Positions 1 to 11,759 of a DNA stretch of 64,000 bases are shown one piece after another. The notes beneath the pieces were generated by a model. The model did not search any database. It saw only the letters and a program-made list of their open reading frames with translations, and was not told the origin of the DNA. A program made the translations under genes and the position numbers. The stretch comes from Aurifilum marmelostoma (taxonomy: Eukaryota > Ascomycota > Sordariomycetes > Diaporthales > Cryphonectriaceae): assembly GCA_027559495.1 (NCBI GenBank), contig JAMXSV010000028.1, positions 1,798,001 through 1,862,000 on the forward strand. Reading direction: 5' to 3'. The stretch's first letter is position 1. Each line of letters starts with the position of its first letter.

Positions 1-3000
1 AGCAGGCCGACATCGAGGCCAGGCTTGCAGCCTTGTTACCTCAAAAATATGGCCCCAACGTCAAGGTCGAGTTCGGCATGTTGCGCCACAAGCTGAGGGC
101 ACTACGCGCCTTTGCTGATGATAATCGTGAGTGGCTGGATCTCTCTCTTGTTTCTCTCGGATTGCGAGTTCCTTGGCTCCTGGGTTTTGTCTCCGCAAAA
201 GAGCTCTTCGTAGTCCCGTAGTGGCTGTTGTGCTGGGTGCTTTGGGAGGGAGATCATTTCGGGGCTGTTGAGATTCATGTTATGCACCTGGGCATCTGTC
301 TTCGTGATCTGATTTCCATTGCTACACAGATATATCCGACAAGATTCACGCCCTCTCGGAGATTGAGGACGCCAGAGCGCTCCAGTATCAGTGTGAATGT
401 ATCGAACTGGCCTGTCTGGACCAAGGTACGTTTCAGCTCTCAAGAAGCATTCAGCAGCAGTCCGTTTCTGTGCAATCCGGAGCAACTGGCTCACCTTCCT
501 CCGAATCTCCCAGGCCTGGATATCAACGACCCAAGGCACACTGAGAGCCTCAAGTTATATTTCCGGGATGGTGCACCAGACGGGTACGATGCGTGGCTCG
601 ACCGGAACTTGTTGCAACATGACCCGGTCGCCCGAGCTTGGAGATCGAGAGACAGCCTCCGTTCGAGATATGGGAAGTCGCACTTCTTCAAGTGCTGGGA
701 TGACCAGTGTCTGCACTACATATATGGGTTCTCGAGCCAAGAAGAGCGAGACAACCATGTGAGGGAGCACGCCATACTGCTGAAGAGAGACTCTGGCCTG
801 TCAATGAGCGACACGCCGACGTTGGTCACGCCAGACCAGCCCACTCACCGTCGCGATTACAGCAATGACTATTCGAAACGATCCCCGCCGTTGTACCTGC
901 CGCGACCCACTGGCAGTGCGCAGCTGACCAGCTCCCATGCGCAAGGCTTGTCTCGCGATCATAGAGACTCCCTCCGAACTTACTCGCTGGCTGCTGACCC
1001 CTCACCTCCCAAGAGGAACCTTAGAGGCTCAGTGGACTCAGAAGTCGATCCTCTTCTGCCACCATTGAAGCGCAGCCGTGTGGGACAGTCGAGACTAGAG
1101 TCCATTGGCGAACTTCGGTTGCTACGTGATGCTGGCCCGTGCCTTCGATGCAGGATTTCGAAGCAAGAGGTAAAGAGTTAATATTCCCGACATCGCTGAA
1201 ATAGAGCACATACTGATGATATTCTACAGTGTGACTCGAACGATCCGTGTTCTTCCTGTCGTGATGCCCATGCTCCTGCTCCTGATGATTTCTGGACTCA
1301 CCTGGGTTGCTACAGAGGACCACTGACTTCTCTCGCCGAGGCATTATTGCGTCCAGGTCCGTAGCAGCCGCCCTGAAATGCACAGTGGCTTTCACTCTGT
1401 TCTTTTTTTCTCTCTTTTTTCACCTTGTTCCTTTCTTGCTAACAGAAAGACAGCTTCGCACACGACCCGTCAGGTCCACACGCCACTTGCATCTCCCCTC
1501 GCCCCACGACGAAACATGAATGAGTATCTCGAACACAATTACCGAGTGAACCTAGAAAACTCGCGGATGGTCAAGAGACAACTCGATTTCGATGACGGTT
1601 TCTGGTGGACCGACGACCTCCCCAACATCCAGCCGCATAGCTCGTCATTGACCTCATTCCAACGAGATCCAGTCGAGTGGGGCTCGCCACTGCTATCGGT
1701 GTTGGCTGGGAGCTGGAACATGAGCGGGACGGCGTATGATTTCTGGCAGCTGCTTCGGCTGAGCGGGTTTATCTCGTCATATCGGCTTGCAGAGGCATCA
1801 ACATATCCTGTTCTGTATCATGCAAAAGTTTTGCTGAGGGAAGTTCTATTCTACGACCTGCAACAGCCCGAGCCGTCGATACACGCACAGAGGAGCGCCT
1901 CTCATCCACAGCAACCTCCCCCAGACGAGTCAATGAGCTACGGACGCTATCGGCTGCTGTACAGCTGCATGACTGAGTTCTTGGGGTCATTTGAGAGTGC
2001 CACACTGAGGAATGATGATCAGATGAGCCCACGAAGCTGGCTTGCCGTCTTCTTTGCGCTCTGCATCTTCAGCGTTGTCAAGACAGTCCTGGTCGACCTC
2101 GCACTCTCCAGTCCAGCAGCAAGTCCCTCCAATATCTCTCATGTGAGCTCAGCCGTGACGCACATGTCGAGTATCTACAGTGCCTTGGTTGATGCGCTGG
2201 CCTCCTCTTCGCCGATGATACTCGATGACCCACGACTGGAGCTACAGGACGATGAGAGAGATCTCATTCGTTCATTGGCAGTTATCACCAGGAGAGAATC
2301 CTGGGCAGAGCAAGGCATCTCCTCTGCGAGGGACTATCTCATGCTCCTCGGGCGAGGAAACATGACTGGGCCCTTTGCCAATGGTTTCATCCGGCAGAGG
2401 ACTGCTAACATCCGGCTCGGCCTGGTGACAGAATCCTCCTCCTCCTTTAGGCCAACAGAAGAGAGCCGAAAGGTACTACCCGGCGGAAGGCCCATCAACG
2501 ACACGTGGACTCTGGCTGGGCTGTCTGAGGGCGATGCATTTGCCTCGAGTCTTGCAGCAACAGACCGGCTGATGCTATCCCCACAAGACATGAGCTCAAG
2601 CGGCCGTAGGCATACCGTTGCGGAGACCCCATTCTTTCGAGGAATGGGCCGGGGCCCGACGTCTCCCATCCCGGCACCAAGAATTCGGCTGGCCTACCAA
2701 CGACCTCCCATGCGTAGGGTACACTGCACAAAGTGCAACGAATACCCTGAAGGCTTCAGAGGTGAGCACGAGCTCAGACGACATAACGATGCCAAACACG
2801 CAACCCTTGTGAAGAGGTGGGTATGCTGCGAGCCGCAGAGCCACGGGCCCACATCACCCCATCCTGTCGTCCCGCTGTCGAAATGCAAGGCCTGTATCAC
2901 TCAGAAGAGATATGGTGCATATTACAATGCGGCAGCTCACCTGCGCAGGGCTCATTTTAACCCTCACAGGGGTGGCAAGGCTAGCGGTGACTGGCCACCC

Positions 3001-4546
3001 ATGACAATCCTGAAGGACTGGATGAGGGAAGTCAAACAGTCTGTGGACCTGCAAGATCAGGACTCGGACAGTGGCGAGGACGAAGTAGACTTCAGACAGC
3101 CATCAGATCTCGCCGTCTCTCCACAGGAAAGCAGCCGGCGGACATCACCGCCACCACTGCTTGACGTACCAAGACTTGCGCCAGCCCTACCACCGCTGTC
3201 TCGTGGTGGTATCCGTCCGCACCCACTGGCTACACAACAAGTATCTCTCTCCGCCCACAGTGCACCGCCCCTGGAAGTCCATCCGCTCTCGACACCGACT
3301 CAAATTACCTTCCAGACTGGCCATGGTCCTCTCCTGGCGCCAGCCTACACGGGCAGTAACAGGTCAGATGATTCGCCTGCCTCCAACCGGAATAGATGCC
3401 CACAGTGTGGTCGCGTCTTCAAGGACATCGCCGCCCATATGCTCACGCACATGGAGGAAAGGCCTGAGAAGTGTCCAATTGATTCGTGCGAGTATCACAC
3501 CAAAGGGTTCGCCAGGAAGTATGACAAGAACCGTCATGCTTTGACACATTACAAGGGAACTAGTGAGTATTTCTCTCCCTCCGATTTCTTTGGCAAGCTG
3601 TCGCTCGATGTCCTGTCTCACAGAGATTTGACGATATATATTTTCTAACATGTACATGCTAGTGGTCTGTCCTTTTTGCCCTGGACCAGGGACGCCATAC
3701 GAGAAGGCCTTCAATCGTGCTGACGTTTTCAAGCGGCACCTTACCGCGGTGCACAATGTCGAGCAGACTCCACCAAATAGTCGCAAGCAGACCAGTATGG
3801 GCAGCTCCACACCATCGTCAGCGCGAGAAGGTGGTGGTGTCGCATCCCACATCGTGCCAAATGCGAGGTGCTCTATCTGCCACTGCCAATTCTCGACTGC
3901 ACAGGACTTCTATGAGCATCTAGATGACTGTGTTCTGAACGTGATCGTCCCTTCCACAACGCCAAGGTCGACCGTGTCTCTACCAGGAGGCGCTGCCGGA
4001 GGAAGCAACACAACAACCAACAGTGTCCCTGCCAATGCCGGAGTGGACTCGGGTCTTGTCGCCTCCCCTCCCACAACGAGTTCGGATAGACAGCTGGGGG
4101 GAGCCTCCTCCAATCAGGAACCCGATATACACTACGCCCATCTCAAACAGCAAGTCGATCACGGACCTTTCTCTGGGGAGGATCTCAGTAGAAGAAACCA
4201 CGATAGAACTCCTTCAGGAGTAACAGAAGCTGGAGTTGCACTCGGTGACGCGTCTATCCACCGCCTTCAACAATCCACAACACCACAAGCAGGCCCTGAG
4301 AAAAAGCAGGAGCTCTACAACAGCAGCAGCGGCAGCAGCAGCAGCACAAACACCAACACCACCACCAGGCCTGAGAAATTAGAGGGGTCGCGCACACCAC
4401 CTGGGGAGATAACCCAGCCCGGCACACGAGAGGGAAGCAGAACTCTGATGAAACCTCTGCTCGAGCACAATCACAGTGGTCCTGCGTTCGATGTCAAGCT
4501 CGGATCCCCATTCGAGCAAGGAGTTCCGGAGAAGGAAGCACACTGA
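1..4546 (+). CDS. C2H2 zinc-finger protein with zinc-cluster-like segment (5' partial)
   Basis: Large fungal zinc-finger protein of unknown target; a nuclear regulatory role is inferred. The frame is open at the window edge, so the N-terminus is missing. Proposed exons are 1-126, 330-425, 514-1169, 1230-1356, 1454-3562 and 3663-4546; together they keep one frame for 1332 codons. An early finger (FFKCWDDQC..H..H) lies near 690-765. A segment CLRC-x6-C-x5-C-x2-C, split by the 1170-1229 intron, resembles part of a Zn2Cys6 cluster. C2H2-type fingers follow at about 2720-2960 (CTKC..H..H, CKAC..H..H), 3396-3550 (CPQCGRVF..H..H) and 3663-3760 (CPFC..H..H), with one more at 3870-3930. The tail from about 3950 is Ser/Thr/Asn-rich low complexity. 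The 1357-1453 intron has a weak donor (GTCCGT) and is the least certain join. It converges on HEM14. Confidence 0.75.
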
Positions 4547-5614
4547 ACGCAAGGGCAATTCCTTTATATCTCTATAACATATATACCCAATCACCTCACG
4601 TGACTTACTCATATCACCAGCCATCATCATCCATATTGCGGCCTGTTTCCCTTTCAAAAGACTTGCTAAGATTACCCCTCTCAGCCTGAAAGGCCATGTA
4701 AATCCAAAAAGCGTGGAGGAGTTTTTCCCCTCCCAATTTTTTCCATCGACCATGCCCTCTTGGCGCTCCTCTTTCCCATTGTCGCCCCCCCCCCCCTTGG
4801 ACAAAACTCCCTCTACCATGTATATATCTGGAAAAAGATGATTCGGAAATGAATTTCTTTGTTGGAAAAAAAAAAAAAAAGGAAGAAGAAAGGGGGGAGA
4901 GCAAACAAGAGCGTCGTCACCTGCGGCTGTCAATAGACGTAGTAACAGTGCTTACTTACCACGGCATTTCAAATCTTTCAAACTCTCGTTCACTGTCTAA
5001 CTCACTTTTCCCCTGAAACATACACATGGTGTTCAGTGACTTCCACTTCTCTCAAAACGAGGGGGAAACCACATTTTAGCCCTCACGAGGCCCGTGCTCC
5101 TCAGAGAAAGAACCCCCCCAGCCAGTCCTGTGATTGGGCACAACCATCCCACAACTTCCCAATTAGGAAAGTTGTTGACCCTCCCCGCCTCTTCCAGCTA
5201 CCGCCACCTGGGGACAAGGGAGTATAATGACGTCTTGTGCGCTTAAAAACAGGGATTGGCTTGAGCGGACGAGGAGGAGCCATGTAGTGGCCGATAGAGA
5301 AACTTTGATTTCCTTCTTTTCCTGCGTTAGCTGGGTGAAAGAAACGTGGCATTTCATAGAGCACACTATGCATTGCGCAACTCTTGACATTGCTGGACCT
5401 CCCTTCGAGGAGGGAATCGATATTACGTTGAAGGTGCCTGACGATGGGGTTGACATGGCGCCAGTGTCGGTCATTCATTTGCTCAAGCGTCAATGAAACA
5501 GATGTTGAACGAGATTGCCCACTTTTGGGATCTCGCATGCAGTGGCTTCAAACGGGTGTGTAGTCTGCAGCGGCGGGGTCTGGTAGGCGCAAGCTGGCCA
5601 TCATTGCTGCTGTC
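4547..5614. other. Convergent intergenic spacer
   Basis: Lies between the stop codons of the zinc-finger gene and HEM14, so it should hold both 3' ends. It contains a C12 run (4785-4796) and an A-rich run near 4866-4880. I see no coding exon or RNA gene. Confidence 0.6.
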
Positions 5615-7769
5615 CTATATCTTCATGTTGAACAACCTCTTTGAGCTCCCGCTTCTAAACGGAAGCACCTGGCGAGGCAGGAGCCTGAATGCCTCGTTCT
5701 TGCCATAGAAACGACCCAGCCCCGTTTCGCCAACGTGGGTCATGTAGGATTCCATACCTTTCTCTCCGGTCTTGTAGCCCTGACCCGCCACCTTGAGCGC
5801 CATATCACGCGCGGCCTTGAGGTTGGGTAGCACGCCTGGTGACGTGTACGAGCTTCCTACGACAGCCAGGGTGCCGCGGAACGACTCGTACAGCTCGGTG
5901 TGTGCCTGAGCCATGCGCGCGCGGTGGCCCACGAGGTGCTGAGGGATGCATTCGCGGCAGACCTTGGTGGATGTATACACAGGCTCCGCGGGTGAGATGC
6001 CGAGCTGATGGTTGACGGTATGGATGGCCATCGCAGCGGCCTCCTGTGCATCGGGCCAGGACTCTGGCTGTAGATAGTCCCAGTAGTGACCGCCCAGCAT
6101 GACAGTCAGCTTGGTGCCGCCCACAGAGGCGTACTCGGGGGTGCCCGATGCTGATTCGCGGTCCGAGTCAAAGATGACACCGAGCGCAGCGTGCGGATTG
6201 TCCTGCACAGGGACAGATTGCGGGATGAGATAGCCAAACCCTCGGTGAGGCTCGTTGAGGAGCATTCTGGGGAACCAGAGGTTGACGGCCTGTATGGTGA
6301 CGGCAGTGCTCTTCTTCAGCGCAGGGAGAGTATCTCCTGACAGATTCGCCAGAGTGCCGCTGTACAGGCTCGAGATGACCTTGTCATACTTGTGCTCCTC
6401 GGTTGATGACGACTGTACCACCGCCTTTGCATCCTCCTTCTCATATTGAATTCTGGTGACAGGAGTCCCTGTCTTGATGGTGACATTGTTGTTGTGCCTC
6501 AGGACGTCGGCTATCGCGTTAGTCAAAGTGCTGAAACCGCCATGGAAGCCAAGGAAACCAGCCGAGGGACCAAAGGAGCGCCAGATCTCAGGGATTTTGG
6601 AGTTTCTCGCGAGCAGGTCTCTCCCGGAGTCGTAGTCATGATCCTTGACAACACTCAGACCCAGGCCTGAATGTTGGAGCTGGAAAAACAGATTCTGCAT
6701 GGTCGTCTCAGCGGCACTCAGCTTCCAGACATCTCCTCCCCAGATGCCATGATATAATGCTGACACCATATTGTTCACGAGGTCTGGACGCCCAAAGGTC
6801 ATCTGGAGAAACGCTCCAGTAGACATGTCCTGATGATCAGCAATTGAGATACGTGGGGGCAAGCCTTTCGGCCTGTCTTGTTGCCATTTAAATTTCATCT
6901 CCGCATCCCGACGGTAGAGGCTCCTGGCTGAGGACATGGCGCCTTTGAAGAGAGGTTCCGTCAGGACCTGCTTTGCGGTTCCCAGGAACCAAGACAATCC
7001 CGAGAGGAATCCCTTGGCGTTTGGGGCTGCTGGGAGCTGTACCAGGTGATCTGGATAGAACATGTAGCGCTGGCTGAGAATCGAACCACGTCGCGGGGTC
7101 TTGGAAGGGGCGTTGGGATGATCGTTGGGAAGCTCGTGAAGACCTAATTGTTCGATCTGACGAGAGTCGTGCCGTGTCAGCTGTGCATATAGGATCCTCC
7201 TGCCTGTGCAGACAATGTGTTCACCCTACCAAGTCGAACAGCACGAAGTCCTCCCACCTGCCCAAGGCATGCTGTGGCGATACAGCACGAGCGCCACGCT
7301 CGAAGGTGACAGTGGCCTCGTTGCCCTCTTCTGTTGTGACCTGAACATGCTCTGTGTCTATCCAGCCTCCTAGCCTATCGGACGCCTCGTAAATGGTGAT
7401 TTTCGCGTCGGGATGGAAGCGTGTCAGGTAGTAGGCCGTGGTCAGGCCAGTCAGGCCACCGCCGAGGATGGCGATATCCTTGGGCAGCTGGGGTACCGCT
7501 GGTGCGGAAGCATAGCTTCGTGTGCCTGGCCTGTGTCTGGACTGGTTGATGTGTCCTGGCCGTGACCTATGCAGGCTCGGTTGGGAGACAGAACAGCTGG
7601 AGCAGAAAGCCGACTGCTGGCTAGACAATGTTGTTGAGCGCAGTGGAGAGTCGGTTTGACGCAGACACCGTCTGCAGCAACGTGATAATGACGACAACGA
7701 AGCAGAGAGGATATGACCTCGTGGAGTCAATGAAGCTCGCAGAGCCGCATTTGACAGGTGCGAGACCAT
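5615..7769 (-). CDS. HEM14: Protoporphyrinogen oxidase (mitochondrial)
   Basis: Oxidises protoporphyrinogen IX to protoporphyrin IX, the penultimate step of haem synthesis, at the mitochondrial inner membrane. Two exons, 7769-7230 and 7156-5615, are joined in phase 0 across a 73-bp intron (GTAGGG...TCAG), giving 693 residues. Residues 1-95 are rich in Ser, Arg and Cys with few acids, as in a mitochondrial presequence. They are followed by the FAD-binding dinucleotide fold DIAILGGGLTGL (about 98-109) and an acidic E in IYEASDRLGG. The remainder matches the family through FGRPDLVNNMVSALYHGIWGG, and GTPVTRIQYE. The C-terminal part carries a repeat of the FAD-contact type (GTLAVVGSSYTSPGVLPNL). 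It is divergent from the gluconokinase gene, about 3 kb away. Confidence 0.93.
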
Positions 7770-10700
7770 ATCGTGCGCGAGACGTCGTTGGGCAGGGCAG
7801 GTTCGGGTCGCGCAAGAGGCGAGGACTCGCGAGGTGTCGTAGCACGTAGTGGTGCAACTGAGGTTGACGTCGCCGATGAGAGCTCGCCCATAGCGGCAGG
7901 GATCGGCTCAGCTCAGCTCGGCCCAGCGCAGGACCTGCCAGGCAACACTAAGCAGCACACAACAGGCACACGGCACTCGCAGCGGGTAGTCGCTATAGGG
8001 CTGATCAATCGGGTCCTTCCCCTGTGGCGGGGGCCCCCAAAGCAAAGGACAGCCCGCCTCCTCAACTCTCCTCAAACGCTCCTGCAACCATCACTTTTTG
8101 GCGCCGCGACTCGGTCGAATTGACTTCCAGCATGTCTATCACTTGATCAACAGCCAGACAGGCTTTTCTAGCTACAGGGGCATTTTTAGGTCTCGCAGCG
8201 ATCGAGTACAGAGCACAGAACCCGATACCCCTTGACGGGGTGCATGCCGTGCTTCTAAAGCATCACGACGGCGGTGCAGAGCAGATACTCTGCTACACAA
8301 TGAGCGGCTGGCTGGTGGACGAGCTCACGATGGCTCTCTGTCTGGAATTGGACGATCGTTCTTGGGGTGTTGGATACCCCGCGTCCAAACTCTGCCGCGT
8401 TGAAGGACGAAAGGTTGGGGATCGCCAATGCCTGCATAGGTGGACCACAATATTCTTGACTGGCTGAGCTCATGAAACGGTCAGGACTCCGTCGTCCTCA
8501 AGCTTTGATGTCGGCATGCGAACCACTCTCGAGACTCAAGTCGGGGTTGAGTTCGGACCGCGGTCAGATCCAGCAATCACCAGCCTTTTTCCTCTCACCT
8601 TCGCCGAATTTGACCTTATCCGGAGTCAGCGCTCAAGTCCCGCTTTGCTAGCAACATCGGGTCCGAGGCCAGCTACCATGATTGACCCTGCCTTGCCAGC
8701 AGATGCTACCTTGTCCACCTGCCCGCCTGCAGACTGTCTCATCTTGGCACTTCACGTGGGGGTGGGGAAGAGGGGAGGGGGTGTGAAGACACGAGTAATC
8801 CTCAGTATCCGCCGGAGTCGGGGCACCTATAGGATCAGACACATATCGGCCGTGTGAGCTGCAGACCGCTGCGACGCCATCATAGTCATCTGGTCAGATG
8901 CCATCAACAAGCAGCCATCCCCGCGGCTCTCCCGCGCAGTCAGTTCCAGCGAGGAAAGACAGCAGCACTATTACAGCACAAGGATCAGTGTCTCGTGTTG
9001 ATCCGTAAAGCCTGGGGATGAGAAGTGGAACTCTTGGTTTCTGCCACTGCACAGGCAGCCCTGCTGACCTGGTGACCTTGACAGAGGCGCGGCCCCGCCT
9101 TCCGGAGGCCACAACAGGCCGAACGCTGCCATTCACTTACTATGTAGCCATGCAATCCGGCAGCCAGTCAACCTGCTTTACTTACCCCCTGGCCGCCATA
9201 CATCTCTCCTCTGCGTCCTCGTCCATGCTCGTCTGTGCCCGGAGGGGGACCGGCTTGCTGCTGACGGTGCAAGGAAAACAGTGTGCGTCTTCTAATTTGT
9301 GGACGTTGGCGGATGGTTTGTCACACGACCAAGTTTCCAAAGGTTAGCAGACGATGTTTTTCTGGTCGTGATTCTCGCAGGTTCCTCCAGCCCGTTGATC
9401 GTTTCGCAGTCACCGAGGATTTAGATCTCCTGTTGGTCCGCGCATGGAGGCTGCGCCGCCCCTAATTTCAGCCTAAGAAGGACTATGGAAGCTTTGGAAC
9501 CCAACCTTGGCGGCAGAACCGGCGACCCCCACGCGACTCAAGGCCCACCAGCAAATTCCCGCAATGGCCCTGATCCCAGCACCGAAAAATTTCGTCGTCC
9601 TAAGGGAGGGTGTTTTTTCCCCCGGCCGTGGTCGTTGTGTAAGATAAGTTCCTTAGAGAACGTCTTGAGCAGCAATACGGCCACAACGACCTTGTACGGC
9701 CAGCATCATGATACACACAGCACTTTTTGATGCCACGAAGACTGATGTCGCGTCCGGGAAGACGAGGCTTAGCATGACAGTGCTGCTTCGGGGGGTCACG
9801 CCTTGAGGCCTTGGAAGGAAACGCGGCCCACACTGCAATGCTCATCCCACGCTTCTCCAGATCCAAAATTGCGTCAGGGCAGCCCTAGCGGCTCCTCGCC
9901 GGGACATGCTGCCCTGTACCTTTGTGTACCTGAACTCGGGACAATCCTGGACGAAAGGCCTGGGAGCGAATGCAGTCCAAGAAGCACCTGATCAGCACAT
10001 ACGAAGATCTGATCGACTATGACACTCTGCGCATCCTCTTCGCTGGCATATGGGAGGGAATCACATCGCTACTGTCGTGTGACTGGCGCGCCGACATGTT
10101 TCCAGGTTTTGTACCTAGAACTGCTGGTACCGACGGACTGTGACGACGTTACAGTACAGTACAAGCCCTGGGGCAATGTTGAATATGCACTACCAGATTC
10201 GCCAGCGCTTCCTTGACCGGTCAATGGTACCTGCGGGAACCTCTACCATTCCCCGACCCCTGTTGGCGCACCCCAGCTTACCCAGGGACGAGCCGGGGTT
10301 TTACATCAAAAGCAATGGGGGCCCGCTGACGGCAGTGACCAAGCGTTTGAACAGGGACGGGCTCGTCTCTGGAACCTGAATGTCGTGGATTATAATAACC
10401 CCCGGGGAGCCCATTTAGCCACCTCAGAATGCCCGTTTTCAGGTCTGGTTTTCTCAAGATCTAGTCTCTACCCTACAAGTCGTCCCAGTCTCTAGCCGCC
10501 GACCGCCCCATCCCAACCCATCCAAACCAAGTTCTCCCTCCTTACCAACCTCGTACAACATATAACCCCATATACCGTGTTTACGTGTGTGTCTTGTTGT
10601 GCCAATATTTTTACCACCGGAGCATGCTACAAAGACGTCACCCTGAGTCAACACTATTCCTGTGATCCACCCAACAACATACATAAAGACGTCTGACAAC

Positions 10701-10776
10701 CATATTCCGACGTACCTGTCTTTGTACGAAAAGAAAAGAAGACACAAAAAAAGCACAAAAAAAAAAGCCAGTCACC
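7770..10776. other. Long divergent intergenic region
   Basis: Three kilobases between the start codons of HEM14 (minus) and the gluconokinase (plus). Only short open frames without family features are present. It presumably carries both promoters and 5' UTRs. No repeat family or RNA gene was recognised. Confidence 0.55.
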
Positions 10777-11583
10777 ATGCTCTCCTACGACACTCCCTTG
10801 TCCATCAATGGACAGTCTCCAGCGTCACCGACCAATATGACGGCGAATCGACAAGTCATGGCCTCCAATACTCCTCTGAAGGTATCCGTGCCAGCGGATA
10901 AACAGATGAACAGCAATACTACAAGCTTTGGCCTTGATGTCCACCCTGCACACCATCATATCTGGCTCGTCACTGGACCGGCTGGCTGTGGCAAGACCTC
11001 GGTTGCGACCCATCTAGCGCAGGCTCTGGGCATACCCTATGTAGAGGGAGACGAGGTATGCCTTGTTTTTTCTTCTTCTTCCTTCCAAGCGTCTCCGTAT
11101 TATAACGTCCGTTGTGGGCTCGTCTGCTGACACGCAACTGTCTTTTAGTTCCACTCTGCAGAGAACATCACCAAGATGAGCCTAGGCCAGGCTCTCACAG
11201 ACGAGGACCGGTGGGACTGGCTCACCCGGCTCCGGGAGGAGGCACTGAAGCAGCTTGCCCTCGGCCACGATGGCGTGGTGGTGACCTGCTCGGCCCTCAA
11301 GCGGAAGTACAGGGATGTCATCCGCGTAGCGCCCTACTTCTCGCCCGGACTCCAAGTCCACTTCATCTACCTCAACGCCCCGGAGGAGGTACTACAACAG
11401 AGGGTTGCCAAGCGTCAGGGCCACTACATGGGTGCTGGTATGGTCCACAGCCAGATTGCCATCCTGCAGCCACCAATGCGGGACGAGGTTGACTGCATCA
11501 CTATTGATGTCAGCAGGTCTCAAGAAGAAGTCTGCAGGGATGCTCTCAACCAGGTCGTCACGAAGATGGCAGAGGACCAATGA
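10777..11583 (+). CDS. Gluconokinase
   Basis: Phosphorylates D-gluconate with ATP to 6-phosphogluconate, feeding the pentose phosphate pathway; probably cytosolic. Exons 10777-11055 and 11149-11583 are joined in phase 0 (GAG|GTATGC...TTTTAG|TTC), giving 237 residues. The P-loop GPAGCGKT is at residues 67-74, then GDEFHSAENITKMSLGQALTDEDRW, the substrate-binding region typical of the GntK family, then CSALKRKYRD and the lid-region RQGHYMGAGMVHSQ. The core is family-sized; the first 60 residues are an extra polar extension. The start has a good context (CACCATGC). It could be called a thermosensitive-type gluconokinase by homology, but the sequence does not settle that. Confidence 0.92.
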
Positions 11584-11716
11584 TGACGTTGGAGCCCTCG
11601 GTCTATTTTTTTTTGTCTTCCATTTCTTTTTCTTCTCTATGGTTTGGGTCCACTTCGGGTCATGAGCAGCCTAAGGATGGCTGAGGGGTTATGTCTGCAT
11701 CTGATTTTGGTCCTTA

Positions 11717-11717
<1 letters not shown>

Positions 11718-11754
<37 letters not shown>
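11718..11754. repeat. (CA)n microsatellite
   Basis: Uninterrupted CA dinucleotide tract of about 37 bp in the 3' flank of the gluconokinase gene. Read directly. Confidence 0.95.
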
Positions 11755-11759
<5 letters not shown>

